Positions 1 through 8,634 of a stretch of DNA of 12,713 bases are shown piece by piece (position 1 is the stretch's first letter; each line of letters begins with the position of its first letter). The position numbers were made by a program, and so were the translations under genes. The stretch spans positions 1 to 12,713 of the forward strand of contig JAUWSP010000023.1 of NCBI GenBank assembly GCA_030610025.1, written 5' to 3'. Under the pieces are notes generated by a model. It did not search any database, had not been told where the DNA came from, and saw nothing but the letters and a program-made list of their open reading frames with translations. The DNA comes from Acidobacteriota bacterium (GTDB taxonomy: Bacteria; Acidobacteriota; Thermoanaerobaculia; Multivoradales; JAHEKO01).

Positions 1-1
1 G

Positions 2-157
2 GCGGATGCCCTGACCTACTCCGAGGGTAAATTGCCCGAGGATCCGCGGCTGCGGCAACGTACTTTGGCCTTGCTGGACGATCTGCATCAGCACGAGCAG
101 GAAGAGACCGACCGGTTTCAGCGCCTCGAGTATCGAGACCAGGGCGCAATGGACTGA
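2..157 (+). CDS. C-terminal fragment of an unidentified protein
   Basis: An open frame enters from the left edge and ends at the TGA at 155-157. This gives 51 residues, starting ADALTYSEG and ending in an acidic and arginine-rich stretch (HQHEQEETDRFQRLEYRDQG). The codon use matches the neighbouring genes and the other two forward frames close early, so it is probably the true end of a gene that begins outside the window. The tail is hydrophilic and looks alpha-helical. No motif identifies a family, and I assign no function. It runs in the same direction as the fumarase genes, but 214 bp separate the two, so co-transcription is uncertain. Confidence 0.55.
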   Translation, partial: ADALTYSEGKLPEDPRLRQRTLALLDDLHQHEQEETDRFQRLEYRDQGAMD

Positions 158-371
158 ATTACGGAGCCCCTACCAGTCTCCCGGGGTGGGTTGCCAGCCC
201 ACCCAGCGAGGTGTTCAAAGGCGTTTCGTGGCCTGAGATCATAGGCCTGAAATGGTGGGGTGCGCCTTCAAGGCCGGACCCCGCATATCGAGAACCTGGG
301 AATCCCAAAGGGTCGGCACCTCCAGCCGGCAGGCCCGGAGTTGATGCCGACCCATACCGAAGGAGCGGCCT
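158..371 (+). other. Intergenic leader upstream of fumarase with several hairpins
   Basis: No gene is seen in these 214 bp. Several inverted repeats can be read directly: a 7-bp stem at 184-190/198-204 (GGGTGGG/CCCACCC), GCCT/AGGC at 231-234/243-246, GGGGT/ACCCC at 257-261/278-282 with an inner GCC/GGC, TGGGA/TCCCA at 297-301/303-307, and a strong nested hairpin at 310-353. GGCCTGA is also directly repeated at 230-236 and 244-250. None of the stems is followed by a T-tract, so none is a convincing rho-independent terminator for the upstream gene. No convincing -35/-10 pair was found. The region presumably holds the fumarase promoter and a structured 5' UTR. Confidence 0.5.
310..353 (+). promoter_or_regulatory. 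Long nested hairpin just upstream of the fumarase ribosome-binding site
   Basis: The 9-bp arms GGGTCGGCA (310-318) and TGCCGACCC (345-353) are exactly complementary. Inside them CTCC (320-323) pairs with GGAG (337-340), and GCC (325-327) pairs with GGC (332-334) around a GGCA tetraloop. That is 16 base pairs with small bulges. The structure ends 5 nt before the GAAGGAG Shine-Dalgarno at 359-365, so it could influence ribosome access or mRNA stability. No known riboswitch class was recognised, and a cis-regulatory role is inference. Confidence 0.45.
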
Positions 372-1256
372 ATGCTGACGAAGGAGCGATATGTAGATAC
401 CTTTGTGGAGCTGATACGTCGGGCTTCTACCGAGCTACCGCCTGACGTCGTCCTGGCTCTACAGCAGGGTAGAGAGCGAGAGGCTCGCGGCAGCCTGGCC
501 CGCCAGGCTCTGGTGACGATCCTGGACAATGTCGATCTGGCCAAAGCGAAGTCTGCCCCGATCTGTCAGGACACCGGCACACCAGTGGCCTGGGTGAGCT
601 ATCCAGAGGGGACCAGCATCCGCCAGCTCGAGGCGGCCATGCGTGAGGCGGTGAAGGAGGCTACCGCCAAGAGCTATCTCCGGCCCAATGCGGTCGATAC
701 GCTGACCGGCAAGAACACCGGAGATGGTTCGGGCAGAGCCATCCCGTTCCTGCACTTCGAGGAATGGGATGAACCGAAAGTCGAGGTGCGGCTGATTCTG
801 AAAGGTGGTGGCTGCGAGAACGTTGGAGTCCAATACAAGTTGCCCGACACCGCCCTCCAGGCTGGGCGCGATCTGGAAGGCGTTCGCCGGGTCGTCTTGG
901 ATTCCGTGGTTCAGGCCCAGGGAAAGGGCTGCGCTCCGGGCGTCCTGGGAATCTGCATCGGTGGAGACCGGGTATCAGGCTTCTCGGAGTCCAAATGCCA
1001 GCTCTTGCGGCCCTTGGAGGACACCAATCCCGTACCGGAGTTGGCCGACCTGGAGGCGCGGTTGATGAAGGACGCCAACGAGCTCGGCATCGGCCCCATG
1101 GGCTTCGGAGGTCAGACTACGGTACTTGGCATCAAGGTCGGTGTCCTCGACCGATTGCCAGCCTCCTATTTCGTGACCATTAGCTACATGTGCTGGGCTG
1201 ATCGGCGAGCTGCCGTCAGTCTCGACCCGGAAGGAGTGGCGACATGGCTGAACTGA
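372..1256 (+). CDS. Class I (iron-sulfur) fumarate hydratase, alpha subunit
   Basis: This 294-residue protein is the N-terminal (alpha) half of a split class I fumarase, which reversibly hydrates fumarate to L-malate in the TCA cycle in the cytoplasm. The expected [4Fe-4S] ligands are visible: C65 in PICQDTGTP, C187 in KGCAPG and C274 in SYMCWADRR. Other family motifs are RPNAVDTLTGKNTG (about 104-117), KGGGCENVG (about 144-152) and IGPMGFGGQTTVLGIKVG (about 240-257). The ATG is supported by GAAGGAG at 359-365 with a 6-nt spacer. The length is normal for the stand-alone subunit. The 3' end overlaps the beta gene by 13 nt, indicating translational coupling. The closest alternative is L(+)-tartrate dehydratase alpha (TtdA), which shares the fold and cluster. 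The CWADRR ending and general motif set favour fumarase, but substrate cannot be proved from sequence. Confidence 0.93.
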   Translation: MLTKERYVDTFVELIRRASTELPPDVVLALQQGREREARGSLARQALVTILDNVDLAKAKSAPICQDTGTPVAWVSYPEGTSIRQLEAAMREAVKEATAKSYLRPNAVDTLTGKNTGDGSGRAIPFLHFEEWDEPKVEVRLILKGGGCENVGVQYKLPDTALQAGRDLEGVRRVVLDSVVQAQGKGCAPGVLGICIGGDRVSGFSESKCQLLRPLEDTNPVPELADLEARLMKDANELGIGPMGFGGQTTVLGIKVGVLDRLPASYFVTISYMCWADRRAAVSLDPEGVATWLN

Positions 1257-1831
1257 GATTGCCCCTGGCCGAGGAGATTGTACGAGACCTGGAGGTCGGT
1301 GCTGGTGTCGAATTGACTGGCCGAATGATCACCGGCCGCGATGCCGCCCACAAGTGGTTGCTGGAGGACTTCCGGGAGGAGGTGGCTCCCTTCATGGAGG
1401 GGTCGGTCATCTATCACTGTGGTCCGGTGGTCCGGCAGGCGGATGACGGAACCTATGAATTCGTGGCAGCTGGGCCCACGACCTCCATCAGGGAGGAGCC
1501 GTATCAGGCAGAAGTGATCGAGAAATATGGTTTGCGCGGGGTGATTGGCAAGGGTGGTATGGGTCTCCAGACGCTAGCTGGTCTCGAAAAGAGCGGCGCC
1601 CTGTATCTGCATGCCGTGGGAGGGGCTGCGCAGGTCCTGGCTCAGGCTGTGAAGAAGGTCGAGAGAGTGTTCATGCTCGAGGAGTTTGGCGTCCCCGAGG
1701 CCCTCTGGGTCATCGACGTCGAGAAGTTCCCGGTCATGGTGACCATGGATACCCGGCGCGGCTCACTGCACACGGAAGTCGAAGACTTCTCGAAGCAACA
1801 GCTTGAAAGGCTGCTGGCCGCCCCGGCCTAG
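1244..1831 (+). CDS. Class I (iron-sulfur) fumarate hydratase, beta subunit
   Basis: The 195-residue product is the C-terminal (beta) half of a class I fumarase and would combine with the alpha subunit to complete the active site. Visible motifs are GRDAAHK (31-37), a GP pair at 60-61 in the usual IYxxGP position, AAGPTTSIR (about 75-83) and IGKGGMG (101-107), all in the family order. The ATG at 1244 lies inside the last codons of the alpha gene and is preceded by AAGGAG (1231-1236) with a 7-nt spacer, so this start is well supported. The stop codon TAG (1829-1831) lies within the left terminal repeat of the palindromic element at 1828-1995. Only TAG plus flanking bases is shared, so the protein appears full length. 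Beta of tartrate dehydratase is the alternative. Confidence 0.92.
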   Translation: MAELRLPLAEEIVRDLEVGAGVELTGRMITGRDAAHKWLLEDFREEVAPFMEGSVIYHCGPVVRQADDGTYEFVAAGPTTSIREEPYQAEVIEKYGLRGVIGKGGMGLQTLAGLEKSGALYLHAVGGAAQVLAQAVKKVERVFMLEEFGVPEALWVIDVEKFPVMVTMDTRRGSLHTEVEDFSKQQLERLLAAPA

Positions 1832-1995
1832 GAGTCTGCGCGGCAGCAAGCTGCCCTACTGTGAAAGCGGTGTCGGCGGCCCATATTCGACCGGATCCTC
1901 GTTACGTAGCACCACTACGCGCCTCGAATTCGGTCGAATCTGGGCTCGCCGCTCCACTTTGTCGCGACGGGCATTCCTACCGCGCAGACTCCTAG
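1828..1995. mobile_element. MITE-like palindromic element with 16-bp perfect terminal inverted repeats
   Basis: The left end CTAGGAGTCTGCGCGG (1828-1843) is the exact reverse complement of the right end (1980-1995). The symmetry continues inward: 1880-1895 (CCCATATTCGACCGGA) matches 1929-1944 at 14 of 16 positions, and AAAGCGG near 1864 faces the CCACTTT near 1953-1960. CGTAG (1905-1909) pairs with CTACG (1915-1919) around a 5-nt centre. The whole 168 bp is therefore one imperfect hairpin. There is no transposase or substantial ORF, so it would be non-autonomous. Both ends lie in CTAG. This fits either a TA duplication at a CTAG target, as described for IS630-type elements, or a 4-bp CTAG duplication, but because CTAG is itself palindromic this is not proof. 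It may instead be a chromosomal repeat family or a structured RNA or terminator. Confidence 0.72.
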
Positions 1996-2016
1996 CGTCA
2001 CAGGCAAGTCGCTACA

Positions 2017-5000
2017 TCAGGACTGATTCGGAGGCCCGGTCGCTGCCGGGTCTCCTTTTTGTGTATGGGCCCCGGGCTTGGCGATGACACCGTGGCCTTC
2101 GCGGCCATCCAGAACGATGGTCAGCGGCTGCTCGAGACGCAGGTGGCGCAGATGATCGGTTTCGGTCGTCGCCGGTAGCGAATCGAGCCATGACCAATCG
2201 AGGAACTGCCCTGTGTCTTCTGGGTTGTCCGCCCCAGGCGGCAGGGTGAGGTAGCCGACCCGCAGTGAGACGATGTTCTGGAAGAAGTGGGTGCCCTGCG
2301 AAGGTTCGACGTCGTAACCTTCTGGCGAGGCCTCGACGATGGCGCGGACGTTCGAGATCTGCGACCACTGTACCGGAATTCCAAGCCATGGATCAGCAGT
2401 GCCCCATCGTCCAGGTCCGGCCAGAAGGTACGGTCGTCCAGCCTCAACCAACCGCTTGTTCAGCTCACCGACTTCGATGGCGATCTGCTTGTTGCTCGCC
2501 GCCGTCCATCGGTCCCGGCGGACGTAGATTACGTCGCTGACGCCGTCCTCCACACCATGGCCTAGGCTCAGATTGGACCGGCAGAGCAGCTCGGCTGTCG
2601 TGAACCGGTACTTAGAGACCTCCTTGCCGGCGGTCCGAGTGGCGAACGGTCGCACCTGCAGCAGGTAGAGAACTGGCTTGGCTCGCTTCATCCGCCGCGC
2701 TCCCGACCGGCCCCAGTCCCCCATGTCACAAGCGAATTCGATCTCCACCGGGCAGCCAAGCCCTTGCTCGGCGAGCTCGAGCAGCTTCTGGAGAGCCGGG
2801 GCCAAGGGGATTGCATTGTGTTTCAGGATATTGTTGAAGGTGACCACCCTCGGTCCAGACAGGCTCAGATCCTCTCGAACGGTCCGGTCATCGGCACTGT
2901 AAACACTTCCCACGGGCAGGAGAGTGCCATCCAGCTCGGCGATCTGCAGGGGGAAAGACTTCACGTTGGTAGACAAGGTGGAATCGATTTCGCAGCAAGA
3001 CTCATTCAGGTCCACGGCGTAGAAGTCTCGCTGACTGGCTTCGAGGAGGGCCTCGGGGGTGGCATGTTGCGGGAGGATTCCCGGTCGCCTGGGACTGAAG
3101 CGCATTGCCAGGCCGCCGTCCACGACGAGGCGCCCGAGCCCGAGAGCCACGTGGACGACCCCTTCTTCAGCGCGCTGGTTCCCGACGGGGTAGAAGTTGT
3201 GGGACTGGGCCACGCCGCCGAAGTGGGGGTAGAAGCGATTGTCGTACTTCTGCCCGATGAGCTTCTGAATGATGACAGCCATCTTCTCCTCTTCCACCCG
3301 ATTTCCGGTGCTGGTGAGATAGCTCTTGGCATTGCGGAAATAGGTAGAAGCGTAGACCAGCTTTACTGCACTGCAGATTTGCTGCAGTCGCTCCTCTGGG
3401 TCACGGGAGCGGTTGGGAATCATCAGGGTGGTGTAGATCCCTGCCATGGGTTGATGCAGGGAGTCCTCGAGCAGGCTCGACGAACGGATGGCCAGGGGAC
3501 CATCGAGGTGATGGGCGATGAAGGTCAGATCACTGCGGAGCTCGTCCGAGAGCCTGGCGCTCAAGAATCGATCGCACAGCTTCTGGTCGTCGTCACACTC
3601 ATAGGCGAACTCCCGAAGGTGGTTGCGGTCCACGAACTCATCGAACTTGTCCGTCGTGATCACCGTGGTCTTGGGAACGCTTACTTCCATTCCGGCCAGG
3701 TCGTCCGGAGAGCTCTTCGAGAGCGTTAGATTCAGAAAGGCGAGCCCGCGGGCCTTGCCACCGATCGAGCCCTGGCCGATCCGGGAGATGGCGTCTCGGT
3801 CGAAGGTCTTGCGAGAGAAGTCGGCGATGACGCCCCGGTAGGAGCGGCGACGTGTCTCACGGAGCTGAGCGATAAGGTACTGACGCAACCCCTCGACGTT
3901 CTCGAAATCGGAAATCTGGCGAGGCCTGAGTCTTTCGGCCAGGTCGAACTCGCTTCGTGCCATGAGCCAGATGGAGAAGTGATTGTGGGAGGCGTGGTAG
4001 ACGAGACACTCCTCGGGCACCACCGCCAACTGTCTTTCGAACTCACGGACGTCGTGGGCCCGGGCCACCTCCTCGCCGTCTGTTTCGGTTCGAAAAATGA
4101 AATCTCCGAAGCCCAGCTCTTGCCGAAAGAAGTTGCGGACATCCGCCAATAGGCTGCCGGAACCCTTGTGAACGAAAGTCGCGTTCACTGCTTCCGCCTG
4201 GGCCATGTTGGACTCCTCGGCGGACTCGAGCAGGACGGGAAGCTCGGGATCGAACGACCTGACGAGGCGGACGAGCTCGAGGCCACCGGCCTTGTCCAGC
4301 TTGCCGGCGCGCGGGATCTCCACATCGCTGACCAGGGCGATGGTGTTGTCCTGGTAGCGCTGAAAAAGGGCCAGGCCCTCCTCGTAGGTCCGGGCATGGA
4401 GGATTTTTGGCCGCGATCGCATGTACATACGGCGGTGGAGCTCGTTGACGCCCTCTGAATAGAGCGAGTGAGATTGCCGCATGAGCTCCGTGTAGAGGGT
4501 TCCGAAGAGGCTGGAGTAATAGGTGGGAGAGTCCTCGACCAGGAGAATCACCCGCACATTGCCGTGCAGGATGTCGTGATCGACGTTCTCGCGGTCTTCA
4601 AAGTACTTGATGATGGCCAGGAGTATCTTGGAGTCTCCAGACCAGAGGAAGACACCGTCGATGGCCTCGGGATCGATGTCGGACCTGGCCCGATCGAGCT
4701 CCTTGCGATCCAAGGCGAGCAGCACGACCGGACGTCCCGGGCGGAGCTCCTTGATCTGCCGACCGAGGGCGTTGACGCCCATGTCGGCCAGGCTGGTCAT
4801 GACCAGAATGAGGTCGTAGCGGTGCTCCTCGAGGCGCTGCAGAGCCAGCTCACCGGAGGGGACGTGGGTCACTCGGGGTGGACCCGAGAGACTCACGTCC
4901 CGGTATTCGAAGAACACCTGTTCGGTGAGTTGACCGTCCTCCTCCAGGATGAAGGCGTCGAACGGTGACGAGACCAGCAAGACCTCTCGTACCCGGAAGG

Positions 5001-5049
5001 GCATGAGGTCGTGAAAGCGACGGATCTGGAATTGCTGGCGTACCTGCAT
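2017..5049 (-). CDS. Receiver-receiver-PPDK ATP-grasp fusion protein, function unknown
   Basis: The 1010-residue protein has four parts. Residues about 18-150 resemble a receiver fold but lack the acidic pair and phospho-acceptor (SS and T where D is expected), so this is a pseudo-receiver. Residues about 165-310 form a second receiver with the usual residues in place: ED (172-173), D242 in SDVEIPR, S276 and K295 in VHKGS. Residues about 424-805 match the PPDK/PEP-synthase ATP-binding domain: GQGSIGGKARGL (426-437), AIRSSSLLEDS (520-530), PMAGIYTT (534-541), EIEF (769-772) and LLQVRPF (796-802). Residues about 835-960 hold a distinctive module with GPGRWGTADPWLGIPV and PSQGTHFFQN. The phosphohistidine and PEP-binding barrel domains of full PEP synthase are absent, so pyruvate-to-PEP conversion is unlikely. 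It starts 2 nt after the gdhA stop, implying one transcript. The ATG at 5049 has a poor Shine-Dalgarno; M17 (5001) is an alternative start. Confidence 0.85.
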   Translation of the reverse strand: MQVRQQFQIRRFHDLMPFRVREVLLVSSPFDAFILEEDGQLTEQVFFEYRDVSLSGPPRVTHVPSGELALQRLEEHRYDLILVMTSLADMGVNALGRQIKELRPGRPVVLLALDRKELDRARSDIDPEAIDGVFLWSGDSKILLAIIKYFEDRENVDHDILHGNVRVILLVEDSPTYYSSLFGTLYTELMRQSHSLYSEGVNELHRRMYMRSRPKILHARTYEEGLALFQRYQDNTIALVSDVEIPRAGKLDKAGGLELVRLVRSFDPELPVLLESAEESNMAQAEAVNATFVHKGSGSLLADVRNFFRQELGFGDFIFRTETDGEEVARAHDVREFERQLAVVPEECLVYHASHNHFSIWLMARSEFDLAERLRPRQISDFENVEGLRQYLIAQLRETRRRSYRGVIADFSRKTFDRDAISRIGQGSIGGKARGLAFLNLTLSKSSPDDLAGMEVSVPKTTVITTDKFDEFVDRNHLREFAYECDDDQKLCDRFLSARLSDELRSDLTFIAHHLDGPLAIRSSSLLEDSLHQPMAGIYTTLMIPNRSRDPEERLQQICSAVKLVYASTYFRNAKSYLTSTGNRVEEEKMAVIIQKLIGQKYDNRFYPHFGGVAQSHNFYPVGNQRAEEGVVHVALGLGRLVVDGGLAMRFSPRRPGILPQHATPEALLEASQRDFYAVDLNESCCEIDSTLSTNVKSFPLQIAELDGTLLPVGSVYSADDRTVREDLSLSGPRVVTFNNILKHNAIPLAPALQKLLELAEQGLGCPVEIEFACDMGDWGRSGARRMKRAKPVLYLLQVRPFATRTAGKEVSKYRFTTAELLCRSNLSLGHGVEDGVSDVIYVRRDRWTAASNKQIAIEVGELNKRLVEAGRPYLLAGPGRWGTADPWLGIPVQWSQISNVRAIVEASPEGYDVEPSQGTHFFQNIVSLRVGYLTLPPGADNPEDTGQFLDWSWLDSLPATTETDHLRHLRLEQPLTIVLDGREGHGVIAKPGAHTQKGDPAATGPPNQS
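2030..2060 (+). terminator. Rho-independent terminator of the fumarase operon
   Basis: A 10-bp GC-rich stem pairs 2030-2039 (GGAGGCCCGG) with 2046-2055 (CCGGGTCTCC), with one G-U pair and a 6-nt loop. A run of five T residues follows at 2056-2060. The T-tract lies only on the plus side, so it terminates plus-strand transcription. It sits about 200 nt after the fumarase beta stop and beyond the palindromic element. It is also inside the last codons of the convergent minus-strand gene, whose final residues (about KGDPAATGPPNQS) are encoded by the stem. Confidence 0.8.
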
Positions 5050-5051
5050 CG

Positions 5052-6617
<1,566 letters not shown>

Positions 6618-7364
6618 CTATCGGAGGGGCGTCGAGTCGGCTCCAGGGCTTCCGGTATCGCGGGTGATGAGGCCATCCTGGATCTCGACCTGACGCCTGG
6701 CCCGTCGTGCGAGCGCCGGATCATGAGTGATGACCAGCATTGTGCCGCCCTGCTCCCATAGGTCCTGAAAAAGCTCCATGATGTCGCCGCCGGACGAAGT
6801 GTCGAGGTTGCCGGTGGGCTCATCTGCCAGCAGGATGTCCGGGTCCATCGCCAGAGCTCGGGCGACGGCGACTCGCTGCATCTGACCTCCGGAGAGCTCG
6901 GTCGGCTTGTGCTCCATTCGATCCGCCAGTCCGACGCGCTCCATCAGCGCCTCGACGCGGCGCCGCCTTTCGCGGCGTGGCACCCCGCCGAACAGAAGAG
7001 GCATCTCGACATTCTCGTAAGCGCTGATCTGGGGCAGCAGATTGAAGTTCTGGAAGATGAAGCCGACGCGGCGATTGCGAACCGTCGCCAGTTCGTCCTT
7101 CTTCATGCCGGCTACCAGCTGTCCGGTCAGACGATAGACGCCTGAGGTCGGAGTGTCGAGGCAGCCGATCAGGTTCATGAGCGTCGACTTTCCCGATCCC
7201 GAAGGGCCGACAATGGCGACGAACTCGCCCTTCGAGATCTCCAGGTCGATGCCACGTAAAGCCTCGACCTGGACCTTGCCGGTGTCGTACACCTTGCGTA
7301 TCTGCTCCATCGCGATGATGCTGTCGTTTGTCGTCATGGTCTGGGCTGGCCTCGTCAGGATCAC
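6618..7364 (-). CDS. MacB/LolD-type ABC transporter ATP-binding protein
   Basis: A 248-residue ATPase that would power the two permeases encoded just upstream. Motifs in order are Walker A GPSGSGKST (53-61), the Q-loop Q105 in FIFQNFNLLP, signature LSGGQMQR (157-164), Walker B ILLADEPTGNLD (177-188) and the switch histidine H214 in ITHD. The KVYDTGKVQVEALRGIDL start and DEPTGNLD are typical of the MacB/LolD/FtsE branch, which works with FtsX-fold permeases by mechanotransmission rather than classical import. The GTG start at 7364 overlaps the permease stop as GTGA, a common coupling arrangement. The ATG at 7337, 9 codons later, is an equally possible start. No strong Shine-Dalgarno precedes either. 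It is the last gene of the four-gene operon. The cargo is unknown. Confidence 0.92.
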   Translation of the reverse strand: MILTRPAQTMTTNDSIIAMEQIRKVYDTGKVQVEALRGIDLEISKGEFVAIVGPSGSGKSTLMNLIGCLDTPTSGVYRLTGQLVAGMKKDELATVRNRRVGFIFQNFNLLPQISAYENVEMPLLFGGVPRRERRRRVEALMERVGLADRMEHKPTELSGGQMQRVAVARALAMDPDILLADEPTGNLDTSSGGDIMELFQDLWEQGGTMLVITHDPALARRARRQVEIQDGLITRDTGSPGADSTPLR

Positions 7365-8617
7365 TCGTAGCGCAGCGTCTCGGCAGGGTCTACCGAAGCG
7401 GCCCGACGGGCTGGAAAGTAGCCGGCGAGGAGGCCGATAATGCCCAACACGCCCGCAGCGGTCGCGGCGATGGCGGGAGACAACGTCGGTTTCCCGAGAG
7501 CTTTGAGGGCCATGCTGTCTCCGGTCGGTATCAGACCGAGCAGAAAGACCAGAACGGTGGCTACCACCATGCCAGTCAGTCCTCCCAGTAGTGTGTAGGT
7601 CAGACCTTCGAGGACAATCGGGCCGGTCACCCAGTGACTGCGCGCGCCGAGCGCCATCTTGACTCCGATCTCCCGGGTGCGCTCTTTGACGACGGCGTAC
7701 ATGATGTTGGCCACGCCGATACCACCGACAGTCAATGTCAAGACCCCGATTATGCTGAGAAACAGCTGGATTCCGAGCATGAAGTTGTCGCGGATCTTGC
7801 CAGTTTCGACCGTATCCCAGGTGCCCAGAACGCGCTCGTCTTCGGGGTCGAAGCCATACTTGGCGCTCAGAACCTGCGCGACTCCTGCCAGCGCCCGCTT
7901 CATGCCAGCACGGTTCTCGGGCTTGAGCACCAGGACCGACAGACGATCACTGCCGTACTGGGCATAGAGCGTTCGTATCGGAATAATGGCGTGGTTGGCA
8001 TCCATGCCGCTGTAGTTTCCGAACATCATCTTCTCGATCAGCACTCCGATGACGGTGTAGGGGACTGCGTCGATCAAGACGCTCCCGCCGATCGGGTCTT
8101 CGTCGCCAAAGAGATCCGTGGCGAGATCCGTTCCCAGGAAGACCACCCGTCGGCGCTGGGCATCATCGAGCGGATTGAGGAAGCGACCACCGGAGGCGGG
8201 AATCTGGTTGCGCAGCTGGCCCCAGATAGTGCCTACACCTTTGACCGGGGCGTTGACCGTGTTCTCGCCGTGAGTGAAATTGGTGCCCCAGCGAATGATC
8301 TCGCCGCTGACGCCGACCAACCCTGGTACCCGCTCCTTGATGGCACGAATGTCGTTGATGCGCGGTCGGATGGCTCGCCCAGCGGGCAGACCCTTCCAGG
8401 GTACGGTGGTCTCTCCTGGCCAGATCACAGCAATGTCCGTGCCCATTCCGGCCCATGCCTTGCCGAGCGACAGGCCCAGCCCTTCTCCGAAGGCCAGTAG
8501 CAGAAGCAGAGCTAGGGTTCCCCAGGCGATCGCGGCGATCGTCAGGACAGCCCGCTTCTTCTGGACCCGCGAAGAGCGGAGGAACAGCTGTAGGACGAGG
8601 AATCGGGGACGAGCCAT
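7361..8617 (-). CDS. MacB-type ABC transporter permease (second of two)
   Basis: This 418-residue inner-membrane protein has the MacB topology. One N-terminal membrane helix (about 23-45) is followed by a large periplasmic domain (about 46-280) and three C-terminal helices (about 282-306, 333-362, 383-402). The conserved FtsX-domain stretch GGIGVANIMYAVVKERTREIG (298-318) and the ending GYFPARRAASVDPAETLRYE are textbook features of this family. GGRFLNPLDDAQRRRVVFLG in the periplasmic domain is shared with the neighbouring permease, showing that the two are paralogues. There is a 17-nt gap to the upstream permease stop. No good Shine-Dalgarno is seen, so translation is probably coupled. It has no fused ATPase, unlike E. 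coli MacB, and would use the separate ATPase encoded downstream. Confidence 0.92.
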   Translation of the reverse strand: MARPRFLVLQLFLRSSRVQKKRAVLTIAAIAWGTLALLLLLAFGEGLGLSLGKAWAGMGTDIAVIWPGETTVPWKGLPAGRAIRPRINDIRAIKERVPGLVGVSGEIIRWGTNFTHGENTVNAPVKGVGTIWGQLRNQIPASGGRFLNPLDDAQRRRVVFLGTDLATDLFGDEDPIGGSVLIDAVPYTVIGVLIEKMMFGNYSGMDANHAIIPIRTLYAQYGSDRLSVLVLKPENRAGMKRALAGVAQVLSAKYGFDPEDERVLGTWDTVETGKIRDNFMLGIQLFLSIIGVLTLTVGGIGVANIMYAVVKERTREIGVKMALGARSHWVTGPIVLEGLTYTLLGGLTGMVVATVLVFLLGLIPTGDSMALKALGKPTLSPAIAATAAGVLGIIGLLAGYFPARRAASVDPAETLRYE

Positions 8618-8634
8618 GGGGGAGAATCCGTGTC

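Noticed and set aside
184..204. GGGTGGG/CCCACCC hairpin as terminator of the first gene
   Set aside because: The stem is good but no T-tract follows, so it is listed only as part of the leader structure.
2764..3729. Long plus-strand open frame of 321 codons
   Set aside because: It is antisense to the conserved receiver/ATP-grasp gene, has no recognisable motif and is typical of GC-rich codon bias.
2017..5049. Naming the large gene PEP synthase (ppsA) or PPDK
   Set aside because: Only the ATP-binding domain is present; the phosphohistidine and PEP-binding domains needed for that reaction are not seen.
7634..8500. Plus-strand open frame of 288 codons
   Set aside because: It is antisense to the second permease and has no motif or Shine-Dalgarno support.
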